Assembly (NCBI GenBank): GCA_916048095.2
Contig: OU696570.1
Coordinates: 5,571,518 to 5,635,517 of the forward strand
DNA from: Sacculina carcini
Lineage: Eukaryota > Arthropoda > Thecostraca > Sacculinidae
DNA length: 64,000 nucleotides
Reading direction: 5' to 3'
Shown: piece by piece, positions 42,363 through 54,015 of the stretch
Numbering within the stretch: the stretch's first letter is position 1
Layout: each line of letters opens with the position of its first letter
Translations under genes and position numbers: made by a program
The notes under the pieces: generated by a model
What the model saw: only the letters and a program-made list of their open reading frames with translations
What the model was told of the DNA's origin: nothing
Database searches by the model: none

Positions 42363-43627
42363 TAGGGCTGTCAAAAAAGTAACCTAAAAACCAGAAAAAA
42401 GTAACTTTATTTTCGAGAAAAAGTAACCTAAAAAAGAAACCTAAAATAACCTATGAGTTGTAATGTTATTATTACTTTTGCATCGCTTTATCACATGTTT
42501 ATCACGCCTTTGCTGATTAGTGCGCTATATCAAATACACGGTTTGTTTGTTGTTTGTTTGTGAACATAAAAAGTAACCTAATAACCTATAAAAAGTAACC
42601 TAAAATAACCTAACCTTCGTAAAAATAACCTTCAAAAAAGGTCAACTTTTGTTTGCAGTTCTGAAGGAAGAAAATACACCAGTCCTTCTTTTCTATCCTC
42701 TTTCCGAGTTGGTACTATTTTTCTATCCTCTCTCCGATCTGGTACCATTTTTACAACAAACCACCAAAATTCTCTTAATATTATTCGGCTAACATCGCAA
42801 AAAGGAGCATAACCATCAAAATGCAATTTAAAGTGGAAAGCTAATACAAATGCAAAATACACTACTTGCTAATGTAATTATTTTTAGTAATGGTCGCAAT
42901 AATGTTCTTTATATTCTTTCAATGAAACTTGTTATCAAATAGAACGTACTACAGCTTGCATTTTAGTGTGAGCCTAAACACTACAAGCATATGTAGCAGC
43001 CTGTGCTCACTGTCTTATAAATGTCAAACGTTGGAAAATGGCGCTATATCACGCCCTGAAAATCACGTGTTAATTCCTGTTCAAGTAAATGCGTACTGTC
43101 AAGTGCTACAGTGCAGTATCTGGTATAGAGAGCTCACACATCGTACTATACCACGCTCCATACATCTCACGACACCCTTCGGTTCGTGGACATTTCCTAA
43201 AATGGAATGACGCTATCCTGTGTACCGAAAAACGTATAAATATCGAGTAGCACAGATATTAAGGTGCATATCAATTGCTAAATCCTAACAGCAGCAACTT
43301 TGACATTTCTTGATCTTCAGACCTTATATTCCATCTCTTTTCCTATTTTATCCTCATATATACAGTTTTTGTGCCTCTTATCTGCAAAAAGTCACCAAAC
43401 TTCGTGGTAAACTTACCTAATAACCAGAAAAGTAACAAAAGGTAACCTGACGATAAAAAAGTAACCTAAAAGCAAAAAAAGTAACCTAACGATGAAAAAG
43501 TAACTTTTGGTAACCTAATAACTTTTTAAATAATTATCGTACACAACTTTTTCATGCAGTTTTAGGTAGCTTATGAAAAAGTGACCTTTAGGTGAAAAAG
43601 TAACTTTATTAACTTTTGGCAGCCCTA
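42363..43627. mobile_element. 1265-bp non-autonomous hAT-type element, copy 1
   Basis: Ends TAGGGCTGTC and GGCAGCCCTA are flanked by perfect 8-bp duplications TATATCAG (42355-42362, 43628-43635). Both subterminal regions hold many AAGTAACCTAA-type repeats in opposite orientation, as expected of transposase-binding sites. No transposase was recognised. A copy is at 56008-57272. Confidence 0.93.
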
Positions 43628-43635
43628 TATATCAG

Positions 43636-43800
43636 ATATATAATATATCTATAGATCCTCTGTCTGTGTGTCTGTGTGTCCCACCCTCCTTGGTCCATTT
43701 TCTATCAGCTGTTACTCGGCCATCACTTGGCGTACCTGCTAACAATTTATACCATCATGTTGAAAATTTTCTTGTCTACACTTAAAACTAAATTTTAAAT
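43636..43800 (-). repeat. R2 start fragment, inverted
   Basis: It contains the fixed junction (GATCCTCTGTCTGTGTGTCT, then CCACCCTCCTTGGTCCA) and about 110 bases of R2 before switching to R1. Confidence 0.75.
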
Positions 43801-46085
43801 AATAAATTCAATTTTCTTTTTGTTTGTTTCGTGTTTGAGTTCTGAATTATTCCGCACGACGGGCAGCTTTAAATATGAGGCGGGTTGTGGAAAAACATGT
43901 TTTCTAAATTGAAACATAAATTTCACATTTAGACTTTTATATTGGCTAAGCATTCCTATGGGTTTATTTTTCTTTTTCAATTTTCACTAATTTGTTTATG
44001 AATTGAATATTAATTATATTTAATGAACTGCTCCGCACGACGGGCGGGCTTAAATGTATCTATAAAGAGTGGGTTTAAATGATAGCGAGGTATATGATAT
44101 TTTGCTAGCAGTAAATATTCTAGCGATAAAAGTAGAATAGCTCTTAAGCAAATGACTTTGGAGAATGATGTGAACCTTTAAATATATTTTGCGATCTGAT
44201 GATATATGTATTGGGAATAATACGTAGCAGAATATAGATTGCATAATATATTATCGGCTGTAATATCAAGGGCTATAATATCGGTGTAATCCAAAAAATA
44301 ACAACTGTATGAATATGATGAATTAGTGGAAGCATTAACCGGGAATTATGAGATTATATGATAATGGTGTATAATTATATCGCATTATGCAACAAATGTG
44401 AATTTAGCTGCCTTACAGTTTGGTTCCGATACTATATTGGCGGGTTGAGAGATAAGCATTTGTGGGCCGCGTGTTTGGGACCCCTGGGGTAGATAATCTC
44501 AGTCTTCTGATTACAAATTATGATCGTATCAGTATATTTTGTGATCACAAACTAATAAGTTAAATCATCTCAGACTAGGCTGAGTGCGGTCAAGATTGGA
44601 TGGTTGGGTTGGGTTGGGTAGGTTTGACTCAGGTTAGATTGGGTTTTAATGATAGCGTAAAATATATAAATTTTAGCAATAAATATTATAGCGGTAAAAG
44701 TAAAATAGTACTTAAGCAAATGATATTGGGGAATGATGTTAAGTAATAAATATAGTTTGGAAACATTCTGATGAAAAGATTTCATCACCTTTCATTGTAT
44801 GTTTCGTGTTCGTGTTCTGAATTATACCACACGACAGGCAGATTTATATATCAGGCGGGTTGAGGGATAATATTTGTCAAAATAAGAACAAAAATATTCA
44901 CATTTAGACTTTTCTATTGGTTAAGATATTTATAGGTTACATTTTTTGGTTTTCAATTTGTATTCAATATATTTTATGGATTTGATATGAATATTATTGT
45001 ATGAATTGTTCCGCACGACGGGCGGGCTTAAAAAGTGTTTTTAGTTCATTTTTTTCAAATGGTTCATTTAAAAAAAGGTAATTTAAAAAAAAATAAAAAT
45101 GCTCCGTGGTCAGCAACTATAGACAATAGAACGTTCAATTTCCCCTGTATAATTAATCCATACACAAAACCAATGGATTTGACTTCAAATATGAATTGTA
45201 TTGTATGAATTTTTCCGCACGAGGGGCGGGTTTAAAAAAGGTGTTTCCATTTTTTAGTTCATTTTTTCAAATGGTTCATTTGAAAAAAGGTATTTTTTAA
45301 TAAAAATGCTCCGCGGGTAGCAACTATAGACAATAGAACGTTCAATTTACCCTGTAGAATTAATCCATACACAAAACCAATGGATTTGACTTCAAGATCC
45401 AGAACGGATCGTGTTCGAGTTCTGAATTATTCAGCACGACGGGCGGGTTTAAAAATGACTCAGGCGGACTGAGGGGAAATATTTTGTCGAAATAAAAATA
45501 ATTAAACTTATAATTTTCAATAGATGAATATTTTTATGAGTGTACCCTATATCATTTTTATTTTTCCATATTTTTTATGAATTGAATATGAATTTCATGT
45601 TATGAATTGCTCCGCACAACGGGCGGGTTTTAATCCTATATATATACATAAAGAAGAAATTATCTGTCTGTCTGTGTATGTATGCTTGAATATGAGGTGA
45701 CATAATTGCGCTGGTTCATGGTTCGCTGGTTCAATGATCAGGGGCTTCAAGCGCAAACGAAGCGATGGCTCATTTTTATGAAATAAAAATGTCCCGCGGG
45801 CAGAAATATAACGTTCAATTTCACCGTGTAGAATGAATTCATATACAAAACTAATGGATTTGACTTCGAGAACCAGAACGGATGGTGTTCGAGTTCTGAA
45901 TTATTCCGCACGTCGGCCGGGTTTAAATATGAGGCGGGCTGAGTGAAAATATTTTGTCAAAATAAAATTAAAAATAATTAAATTTAGACTTTTTAATTGA
46001 TTAAGGTTTTTATGAGTTTGCCTTATTTGTTTTTAATTTGCAATATTTTATGAATTGATCCGCACAACGGGCGGGTTTTAATGCT
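43801..46085 (-). repeat. R1 repeat block, inverted, copy 1
   Basis: Boxes CCGCACGACGGGCGGG and variants recur at about 43855, 44035, 45015, 45435, 45615, 45905 and 46065. It is part of the 10.2-kb direct repeat and inverted relative to 27136-29400. Confidence 0.88.
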
Positions 46086-47106
46086 ATATCTATATATATA
46101 TATCTATATATATAAAAGAGATCCTCTGTCTGTGTGTCTGTCTGTGTGTCCCACCCTCCTTGGTCCATTTTCTATCAGCTGCTACGCGGCCATCACCTAG
46201 CGCACTTGCTAACAATTTATATCATCATGTTGTAAATTTTCTTGTCTATACTGTAGGTCACATTTTTAATTTCAAAAATGAAATCCAAAAACGTTATAGT
46301 GGTGAAAAGACAAAATGAACCCTGAAAAATGCGAAAATGTTGGTCAATTTTCTGAAGACTACTCTTCCTAAAGCAACAATGGTGCAACTATAAAAATTAT
46401 ACCACTGTGTAGAAAATTTATTGGTCTACTAAACGAATTATAATTTATACCCAAAAATTAGATAAAAACATGTAATATGGAAAAAAGTCAATCTACATTC
46501 AAAATTTTATTCAAACTCAACGCGTCCAATTTTCTATACTTTTTTCTCTATTTTTTCAAAAACTAATTATCACACATCTAAATACATAATACCATCATGC
46601 TGAAAATTTTGTTTGCTACAACACGGTATAATTTTTAATTTTCCAAAGTGTATTAAAAAAAAGTTACAACGGTGTGAAGTGTAAATGACAAAGTCAAAAA
46701 GGCAAAATTAGCACACAAGAACGTGAATATTTTTGTCAATATTCCGCTATCTATTCCTCATAAACCAGCAATGGTACAGCTATAAAAATTATAATATTGT
46801 GTAGATCATTTTGTGTTCTACAAGAAAGTTATAATTTATACCCACAAATGATACAAAAAATGTGTAAAATTGGCAGAATTCTCAAATACATCCAAAATTA
46901 CACATGAACACCGGATGACTACAATATATTCATTTTTCTACCTATTTCTCAATAAAAATGTGTCACACATTAAAATAAATTATACTATCGTGCTAGAAAT
47001 TTTGTTTTCTACAGCACGGTATTATTTTTATTTTTCCAAAGTGTATTAAAAAAATGTTACGGCAGTGTGAAGTCAAAATGACAAAGTCAAAAAGGCAAAA
47101 TTAGCA
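46086..47106 (-). repeat. R2 array, inverted, copy 1, truncated at 47106
   Basis: It begins with the (TA/CTGT) junction and GTCCCACCCTCCTTGGTCCA. Nearly identical to 59731-60751 and, inverted, to 25795-27135. It is cut at 47106. Confidence 0.88.
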
Positions 47107-47127
47107 TTGTGGTCATAGCGTAGCATC
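47107..47127. other. 21-bp filler at the R2/PLE1 breakpoint
   Basis: TTGTGGTCATAGCGTAGCAT and one more base lie between R2 and an inverted PLE1 fragment and match neither. This is the right limit of direct-repeat copy 1 and the left limit of inverted arm 2. Confidence 0.7.
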
Positions 47128-47263
47128 ACAGGTCGACAGGTTTCACCTATGTAGAATCTTCCACAGATCGTACAAGTTATCTTATAAATCACATTCTTCT
47201 GCCAACATTGTGACTTTTTCGTCGCACAGGAGCATGTAAAGCAACCGGACTCGCATGTCAGGC
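47128..47263 (-). pseudogene. Small inverted PLE1 endonuclease fragment
   Basis: The minus strand encodes LTCESGCFTC through FYIGETCRPV, then breaks into filler. It corresponds to 36876-37011 in inverted arm 1. Confidence 0.88.
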
Positions 47264-47304
47264 CATAAACATGCGTACGAATTTCAACCTCATTCGAATT
47301 CAAG

Positions 47305-48164
47305 GCAAATTCGACACCACATTACATGTGAAAACGGTACACAGTGGATCGTGTCCGAATTTTCAAGGCAAATTCGACACCACATTACATGTGAAAACGG
47401 TACACAGTGGATCGTTCACGCCATGGCAATCCTACGGCTCAACATCAGCAAAATGTTCCATTGCATACGGCGAGTTTGTGAGGGCGTCAAGAAGAGCCAA
47501 CAATGAGCTGAACCTACGAAAATCGCTGAGAACCGTTGAAAATCGCCTGAAAGTGAATGGCTATCCCATGAAGGTGATCGAAAAAACAAAATATAGGGCA
47601 CTAAGGAATGCGGGCAATTCTGGACATGGAGAAGAAAAAGAAGACGAACGCAAATATTATGTAAAGTTGCCATACTTGGGAGAGGCAAACAAGCGACAGT
47701 GTCAATCACTGCTCAGAAGAACGGGTCTCGCAGACAAAGTGCGGATTTTCTTTGACCCGGGTCGCCCATTAAAAAGAATATTTGCACCTCCCAAAGAGCG
47801 CCTGACATGCGAGTCCGGTTGCTTTACATGCTCCTGTGCGACGAAAAAGTCACAATGTTGGCAGAAGAATGTGATTTATAAGATAACTTGTACGATCTGT
47901 GGAAGATTCTACATAGGTGAAACCTGTCGACCTGTGAAAATACGAGTGCAGGAGCATATTAGCCCAAAACTGAACGGTGTGATGTTCGAACACAACAATG
48001 AGCATCACACCAACTCTCCATTATCAATCAGCTGGTGTATCATCCACAGTGGCATCAGAGATGAGTCGACAAGAAAGTACGCTGAAGCAGCCTACATACG
48101 GCAGCATGATGATGGATCGCTCATCAACGGCTGCAAGGGAATATATTTAAAATGTCAATTTTAA
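47305..48164 (+). pseudogene. 5'-truncated PLE1 copy with 63-bp duplication (plus array)
   Basis: Same protein fragment as the minus-strand copy at 35975-36834, including the duplicated FDTTLHVKTVHSGS segment (repeat starts 47305 and 47368). It lacks the RT core and keeps the endonuclease. Confidence 0.93.
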
Positions 48165-48293
48165 AGATAACACAATTGACAATATATTCTACTTTTTCAG
48201 CACTTAATTACTAGAGTCACTCAATTGTTATGATGCATGTGTTTTTTATTGTCTGATGTATAATTGTGCAATTTGGCCGTTAATTTGAATTAA

Positions 48294-48339
48294 TTTCAGT
48301 ACCTGAAGAAGCCGTTAGGCGAAAACGTTTGTACTAAAA
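48294..48339 (+). ncRNA. Hammerhead-ribozyme-like motif, PLE1 (array 3, first spacer)
   Basis: Same 46-base motif as 37370-37415, between the truncated and first full copy. Confidence 0.65.
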
Positions 48340-48467
48340 AATATATTGATTGTGCCCGATGAAGTGATTCATTTACATAATATTTATAACTATACCGGGT
48401 GCGTGAGTGAACATCAATTTTGATATATTTATACAAATACTCATATACATTCAAGAACGGACCAAAC

Positions 48468-50897
48468 ATGCGAACAACCAACATCTTGTCAGCAAACTAC
48501 TACCATGCAAAAAAGATCGAAAGATGCAGAAGCAATATTCAATTTTTACGTCTCTGTCGGAAGAATGACATAATTCCAAAAGGTCTGAGGGTGAAGAATA
48601 TTCTGAAAAACACATTGCCTTCGGCCAAGGCAGAGGATTTAACAAGAAGACACTCAAAACAATGGCTACAACTGGCGCTGGACTGTGAGTATAACAAATT
48701 GAAGACACTGATATATGATATGTTCCCACTGACTGAACTAGAGCAAAACAAGCTGAATTCCTGCAGGGAGGAACTACAAGCAAAAAAGAAGAAGAAATTT
48801 CATGCTTTATTCTCAAAAGAATTGGAGAAGAATCATTTGGACGAAGTAACTATTTTGCCGAACAAAAAGTGCGTGGCGTTTGTGGATAAGACAGACGGGG
48901 TTCCTCACTGTGATCTTTTGAACAAAGGTCCATCATATGTACCACAGCAATACAGCATCAAAGACAGTTCGCGCTTAACGAAAGAGTGTGGCGCTACTAT
49001 CGAGAAATGTGTGGCAAAAATGAGCAAGGACGGTATACAGCATGAAACTATCCAGGAGTTCTCGGGTGGCATAACCAAACTTCTAAAAGACTGCCACAAA
49101 CTACTGCCAAAGAAGACATCAAATGAAATGAAAATGATCAATGAAATAAAAAATGAGAAAAACACAGTCATCACAACAACAGATAAAACCGGCCGACTAA
49201 TGGCCATAAACAGTGAAGCATACGAGAACATGCTATCCGAAGCAACCATCAACAGTGGAAATTTCAAAAAGATTCAGGTCGTACTACCGTCAACAAGACA
49301 GGCAAAGTTCAACACAGTACTGAATGTAATGTCCACTAAATACAGGAAGTACAAACAGATTACATCCTATCTGAATGCAATGAAGTGTAGTTTTCCAATG
49401 CCGAATTCGACATACGTTCTTCCAAAGGATCATAAGGCAGGTGAACTGAAAGGCAGGCCCATAGTCGCTGCACTGGACGGTCCAGCAACAAAATTATCAA
49501 AGAGCCTGGCCAAAAAATTAGATAATCTTCTGGATAATGTTCCTGCACACATCAGAAGCACGGACGAATTTCTCAAATGGCTCGAAAACATACCAAAAGA
49601 TAGAATAAAAGGAATGGCTTCATTGGATATTGTTAACCTGTACGGCACAATACCGCGGAGCTCCAGCAACAACGATGTGGGCTTGATGGAGGTCGTAACA
49701 AACTTTTTACATCAGCACAAAGATGGAGATGAAATATTCACCTTGATGGATGTGGACGATGTTGTAGTGCTCATTGATCTGGCCATTTCAAATGATGTGA
49801 TTGTCCAAGGTGAGATGCACTATGCACAAGTACAGGGCCTTTCAATGGGCAATTCTATGGCACCGCAACTGGCCATTATTTATGCCGACTACATGGACCG
49901 CCAAATAATTGAAAAATTACCATGGCCACTGGAGTATAAGCGGTACATTGACGATATTTTCATTGCGTGGTACGATGACGTAAACATTGATGATATGATG
50001 CGGATTGTTAACTCAATCAACTCGCACATCCAATTTACCATCGAAACGCCAAAGGACGGCAGCTTGCCATATCTCGACTGCCTCATCAGCCATGACGGTT
50101 GCAAATTCGACACCACATTACATGTGAAAACGGTACACAGTGGATCGTTCACGCCATGGCAATCCTACGGCTCAACATCAGCAAAATGTTCCATTGCATA
50201 CGGCGAGTTTGTGAGGGCGTCAAGAAGAGCCAACAATGAGCTGAACCTACGAAAATCGCTGAGAACCGTTGAAAATCGCCTGAAAGTGAATGGCTATCCC
50301 ATGAAGGTGATCGAAAAAACAAAATATAGGGCACTAAGGAATGCGGGCAATTCTGGACATGGAGAAGAAAAAGAAGACGAACGCAAATATTATGTAAAGT
50401 TGCCATACTTGGGAGAGACAAACAAGCGACAGTGTCAATCACTGCTCAGAAGAACGGGTCTCGCAGACAAAGTGCGGATTTTCTTTGACCCGGGTCGCCC
50501 ATTAAAAAGAATATTTGCACCTCCCAAAGAGCGCCTGACATGCGAGTCCGGTTGCTTTACATGCTCCTGTGCGACGAAAAAGTCACAATGTTGGCAGAAG
50601 AATGTGATTTATAAGATAACTTGTACGATCTGTGGAAGATTCTACATAGGTGAAACCTGTCGACCTGTGAAAATACGAGTGCAGGAGCATATTAGCCCAA
50701 AACTGAACGGTGTGATGTTCGAACACAACAATGAGCATCACACCAACTCTCCATTATCAATCAGCTGGTGTATCATCCACAGTGGCATCAGAGATGAGTC
50801 GACAAGAAAGTACGCTGAAGCAGCCTACATACGGCAGCATGATGATGGATCGCTCATCAACGGCTGCAAGGGAATATATTTAAAATGTCAATTTTAA
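48468..50897 (+). CDS. PLE1 reverse transcriptase / GIY-YIG endonuclease, copy 3
   Basis: 809 codons with all RT and nuclease motifs intact (YIDD about 49944, GIY-YIG about 50604). It has GETNK like copy 1 at 33242 but the Asp-Arg-Ile-Lys-Gly form like copies 2 and 4. It sits immediately upstream of copy 4 in the same array with a 255-bp spacer between the open frames. Confidence 0.95.
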   Translation: MRTTNILSANYYHAKKIERCRSNIQFLRLCRKNDIIPKGLRVKNILKNTLPSAKAEDLTRRHSKQWLQLALDCEYNKLKTLIYDMFPLTELEQNKLNSCREELQAKKKKKFHALFSKELEKNHLDEVTILPNKKCVAFVDKTDGVPHCDLLNKGPSYVPQQYSIKDSSRLTKECGATIEKCVAKMSKDGIQHETIQEFSGGITKLLKDCHKLLPKKTSNEMKMINEIKNEKNTVITTTDKTGRLMAINSEAYENMLSEATINSGNFKKIQVVLPSTRQAKFNTVLNVMSTKYRKYKQITSYLNAMKCSFPMPNSTYVLPKDHKAGELKGRPIVAALDGPATKLSKSLAKKLDNLLDNVPAHIRSTDEFLKWLENIPKDRIKGMASLDIVNLYGTIPRSSSNNDVGLMEVVTNFLHQHKDGDEIFTLMDVDDVVVLIDLAISNDVIVQGEMHYAQVQGLSMGNSMAPQLAIIYADYMDRQIIEKLPWPLEYKRYIDDIFIAWYDDVNIDDMMRIVNSINSHIQFTIETPKDGSLPYLDCLISHDGCKFDTTLHVKTVHSGSFTPWQSYGSTSAKCSIAYGEFVRASRRANNELNLRKSLRTVENRLKVNGYPMKVIEKTKYRALRNAGNSGHGEEKEDERKYYVKLPYLGETNKRQCQSLLRRTGLADKVRIFFDPGRPLKRIFAPPKERLTCESGCFTCSCATKKSQCWQKNVIYKITCTICGRFYIGETCRPVKIRVQEHISPKLNGVMFEHNNEHHTNSPLSISWCIIHSGIRDESTRKYAEAAYIRQHDDGSLINGCKGIYLKCQF

Positions 50898-51026
50898 AGA
50901 TAACACAATTGACAATTTATTCTCCTTTTTCAGCACTTAATTACTAGAGTCACTCAATTGTTATGATGCATGTGTTTTTTATTGTCTGATGTATAATTGT
51001 GCAATTTGGCCGTTAATTTGAATTAA

Positions 51027-51072
51027 TTTCAGTACCTGAAGAAGCCGTTAGGCGAAAACGTTTGTACTAAAA
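51027..51072 (+). ncRNA. Hammerhead-ribozyme-like motif, PLE1 (array 3, middle spacer)
   Basis: Identical motif between full copies 3 and 4, exactly 2733 bases from the previous one. Confidence 0.65.
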
Positions 51073-51200
51073 AATATATTGATTGTGCCCGATGAAGTGA
51101 TTCATTTACATAATATTTATAACTATACCGGGTGCGTGAGTGAACATCAATTTTGATATATTTATACAAATACTCATATACATTCAAGAACGGACCAAAC

Positions 51201-53630
51201 ATGCGAACAACCAACATCTTGTCAGCAAACTACTACCATGCAAAAAAGATCGAAAGATGCAGAAGCAATATTCAATTTTTACGTCTCTGTCGGAAGAATG
51301 ACATAATTCCAAAAGGTCTGAGGGTGAAGAATATTCTGAAAAACACATTGCCTTCGGCCAAGGCAGAGGATTTAACAAGAAGACACTCAAAACAATGGCT
51401 ACAACTGGCGCTGGACTGTGAGTATAACAAATTGAAGACACTGATATATGATATGTTCCCACTGACTGAACTAGAGCAAAACAAGCTGAATTCCTGCAGG
51501 GAGGAACTACAAGCAAAAAAGAAGAAGAAATTTCATGCTTTATTCTCAAAAGAATTGGAGAAGAATCATTTGGACGAAGTAACTATTTTGCCGAACAAAA
51601 AGTGCGTGGCGTTTGTGGATAAGACAGACGGGGTTCCTCACTGTGATCTTTTGAACAAAGGTCCATCATATGTACCACAGCAATACAGCATCAAAGACAG
51701 TTCGCGCTTAACGAAAGAGTGTGGCGCTACTATCGAGAAATGTGTGGCAAAAATGAGCAAGGACGGTATACAGCATGAAACTATCCAGGAGTTCTCGGGT
51801 GGCATAACCAAACTTCTAAAAGACTGCCACAAACTACTGCCAAAGAAGACATCAAATGAAATGAAAATGATCAATGAAATAAAAAATGAGAAAAACACAG
51901 TCATCACAACAACAGATAAAACCGGCCGACTAATGGCCATAAACAGTGAAGCATACGAGAACATGCTATCCGAAGCAACCATCAACAGTGGAAATTTCAA
52001 AAAGATTCAGGTCGTACTACCGTCAACAAGACAGGCAAAGTTCAACACAGTACTGAATGTAATGTCCACTAAATACAGGAAGTACAAACAGATTACATCC
52101 TATCTGAATGCAATGAAGTGTAGTTTTCCAATGCCGAATTCGACATACGTTCTTCCAAAGGATCATAAGGCAGGTGAACTGAAAGGCAGGCCCATAGTCG
52201 CTGCACTGGACGGTCCAGCAACAAAATTATCAAAGAGCCTGGCCAAAAAATTAGATAATCTTCTGGATAATGTTCCTGCACACATCAGAAGCACGGACGA
52301 ATTTCTCAAATGGCTCGAAAACATACCAAAAGATAGAATAAAAGGAATGGCTTCATTGGATATTGTTAACCTGTACGGCACAATACCGCGGAGCTCCAGC
52401 AACAACGATGTGGGCTTGATGGAGGTCGTAACAAACTTTTTACATCAGCACAAAGATGGAGATGAAATATTCACCTTGATGGATGTGGACGATGTTGTAG
52501 TGCTCATTGATCTGGCCATTTCAAATGATGTGATTGTCCAAGGTGAGATGCACTATGCACAAGTACAGGGCCTTTCAATGGGCAATTCTATGGCACCGCA
52601 ACTGGCCATTATTTATGCCGACTACATGGACCGCCAAATAATTGAAAAATTACCATGGCCACTGGAGTATAAGCGGTACATTGACGATATTTTCATTGCG
52701 TGGTACGATGACGTAAACATTGATGATATGATGCGGATTGTTAACTCAATCAACTCGCACATCCAATTTACCATCGAAACGCCAAAGGACGGCAGCTTGC
52801 CATATCTCGACTGCCTCATCAGCCATGACGGTTGCAAATTCGACACCACATTACATGTGAAAACGGTACACAGTGGATCGTTCACGCCATGGCAATCCTA
52901 CGGCTCAACATCAGCAAAATGTTCCATTGCATACGGCGAGTTTGTGAGGGCGTCAAGAAGAGCCAACAATGAGCTGAACCTACGAAAATCGCTGAGAACC
53001 GTTGAAAATCGCCTGAAAGTGAATGGCTATCCCATGAAGGTGATCGAAAAAACAAAATATAGGGCACTAAGGAATGCGGGCAATTCTGGACATGGAGAAG
53101 AAAAAGAAGACGAACGCAAATATTATGTAAAGTTGCCATACTTGGGAGAGGCAAACAAGCGACAGTGTCAATCACTGCTCAGAAGAACGGGTCTCGCAGA
53201 CAAAGTGCGGATTTTCTTTGACCCGGGTCGCCCATTAAAAAGAATATTTGCACCTCCCAAAGAGCGCCTGACATGCGAGTCCGGTTGCTTTACATGCTCC
53301 TGTGCGACGAAAAAGTCACAATGTTGGCAGAAGAATGTGATTTATAAGATAACTTGTACGATCTGTGGAAGATTCTACATAGGTGAAACCTGTCGACCTG
53401 TGAAAATACGAGTGCAGGAGCATATTAGCCCAAAACTGAACGGTGTGATGTTCGAACACAACAATGAGCATCACACCAACTCTCCATTATCAATCAGCTG
53501 GTGTATCATCCACAGTGGCATCAGAGATGAGTCGACAAGAAAGTACGCTGAAGCAGCCTACATACGGCAGCATGATGATGGATCGCTCATCAACGGCTGC
53601 AAGGGAATATATTTAAAATGTCAATTTTAA
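51201..53630 (+). CDS. PLE1 reverse transcriptase / GIY-YIG endonuclease, copy 4
   Basis: 809 codons, intact motifs (YIDD about 52677, GIY-YIG about 53337). The deduced protein equals copy 2 (GEANK form), its partner in the 10.2-kb direct repeat. It is followed by a spacer with the ribozyme-like motif and then (TA)n. Confidence 0.95.
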   Translation: MRTTNILSANYYHAKKIERCRSNIQFLRLCRKNDIIPKGLRVKNILKNTLPSAKAEDLTRRHSKQWLQLALDCEYNKLKTLIYDMFPLTELEQNKLNSCREELQAKKKKKFHALFSKELEKNHLDEVTILPNKKCVAFVDKTDGVPHCDLLNKGPSYVPQQYSIKDSSRLTKECGATIEKCVAKMSKDGIQHETIQEFSGGITKLLKDCHKLLPKKTSNEMKMINEIKNEKNTVITTTDKTGRLMAINSEAYENMLSEATINSGNFKKIQVVLPSTRQAKFNTVLNVMSTKYRKYKQITSYLNAMKCSFPMPNSTYVLPKDHKAGELKGRPIVAALDGPATKLSKSLAKKLDNLLDNVPAHIRSTDEFLKWLENIPKDRIKGMASLDIVNLYGTIPRSSSNNDVGLMEVVTNFLHQHKDGDEIFTLMDVDDVVVLIDLAISNDVIVQGEMHYAQVQGLSMGNSMAPQLAIIYADYMDRQIIEKLPWPLEYKRYIDDIFIAWYDDVNIDDMMRIVNSINSHIQFTIETPKDGSLPYLDCLISHDGCKFDTTLHVKTVHSGSFTPWQSYGSTSAKCSIAYGEFVRASRRANNELNLRKSLRTVENRLKVNGYPMKVIEKTKYRALRNAGNSGHGEEKEDERKYYVKLPYLGEANKRQCQSLLRRTGLADKVRIFFDPGRPLKRIFAPPKERLTCESGCFTCSCATKKSQCWQKNVIYKITCTICGRFYIGETCRPVKIRVQEHISPKLNGVMFEHNNEHHTNSPLSISWCIIHSGIRDESTRKYAEAAYIRQHDDGSLINGCKGIYLKCQF

Positions 53631-53759
53631 AGATAACACAATTGACAATTTATTCTCCTTTTTCAGCACTTAATTACTAGAGTCACTCAATTGTTATGAT
53701 GCATGTGTTTTTTATTGTCTGATGTATAATTGTGCAATTTGGCCGTTAATTTGAATTAA

Positions 53760-53805
53760 TTTCAGTACCTGAAGAAGCCGTTAGGCGAAAACGTTTGTAC
53801 TAAAA
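53760..53805 (+). ncRNA. Hammerhead-ribozyme-like motif, PLE1 (array 3, last spacer)
   Basis: Same motif, 2733 bases after the previous one and about 45 bases before the (TA)n tract. Confidence 0.65.
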
Positions 53806-53846
53806 AATATATTGATTGTGCCCGATGAAGTGATTCATTTACATAA

Positions 53847-53849
<3 letters not shown>

Positions 53850-53926
<77 letters not shown>

Positions 53927-54015
53927 TACACATATATCCACACACATACATATACATGCATGCATATATACACAAACATATACATACATACACGCACATA
54001 CATATACATATATAT
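53850..54015. repeat. (TA)n then TA/CA-rich microsatellite, copy 2
   Basis: Counterpart of 40194-40366, slightly shorter. Confidence 0.93.

Larger units (their letters stand above)
47128..51155. repeat. Inverted-repeat arm 2 (about 4.03 kb)
   Basis: Reverse complement of 32984-37011. It starts at CACAGGTCGAC in the GIY-YIG region of an inverted PLE1 fragment and ends in the spacer after the copy-3 ORF, where arm 1 has (TA)n but arm 2 runs into another PLE1 copy. Confidence 0.9.
47305..53848 (+). mobile_element. PLE1 plus-strand array: one truncated and two full copies
   Basis: Truncated copy (47305-48164), full copies (48468-50897 and 51201-53630) and spacers in a strict 2733-bp head-to-tail array, ending at (TA)n. 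It is the longest PLE1 array in the window. Confidence 0.93.
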
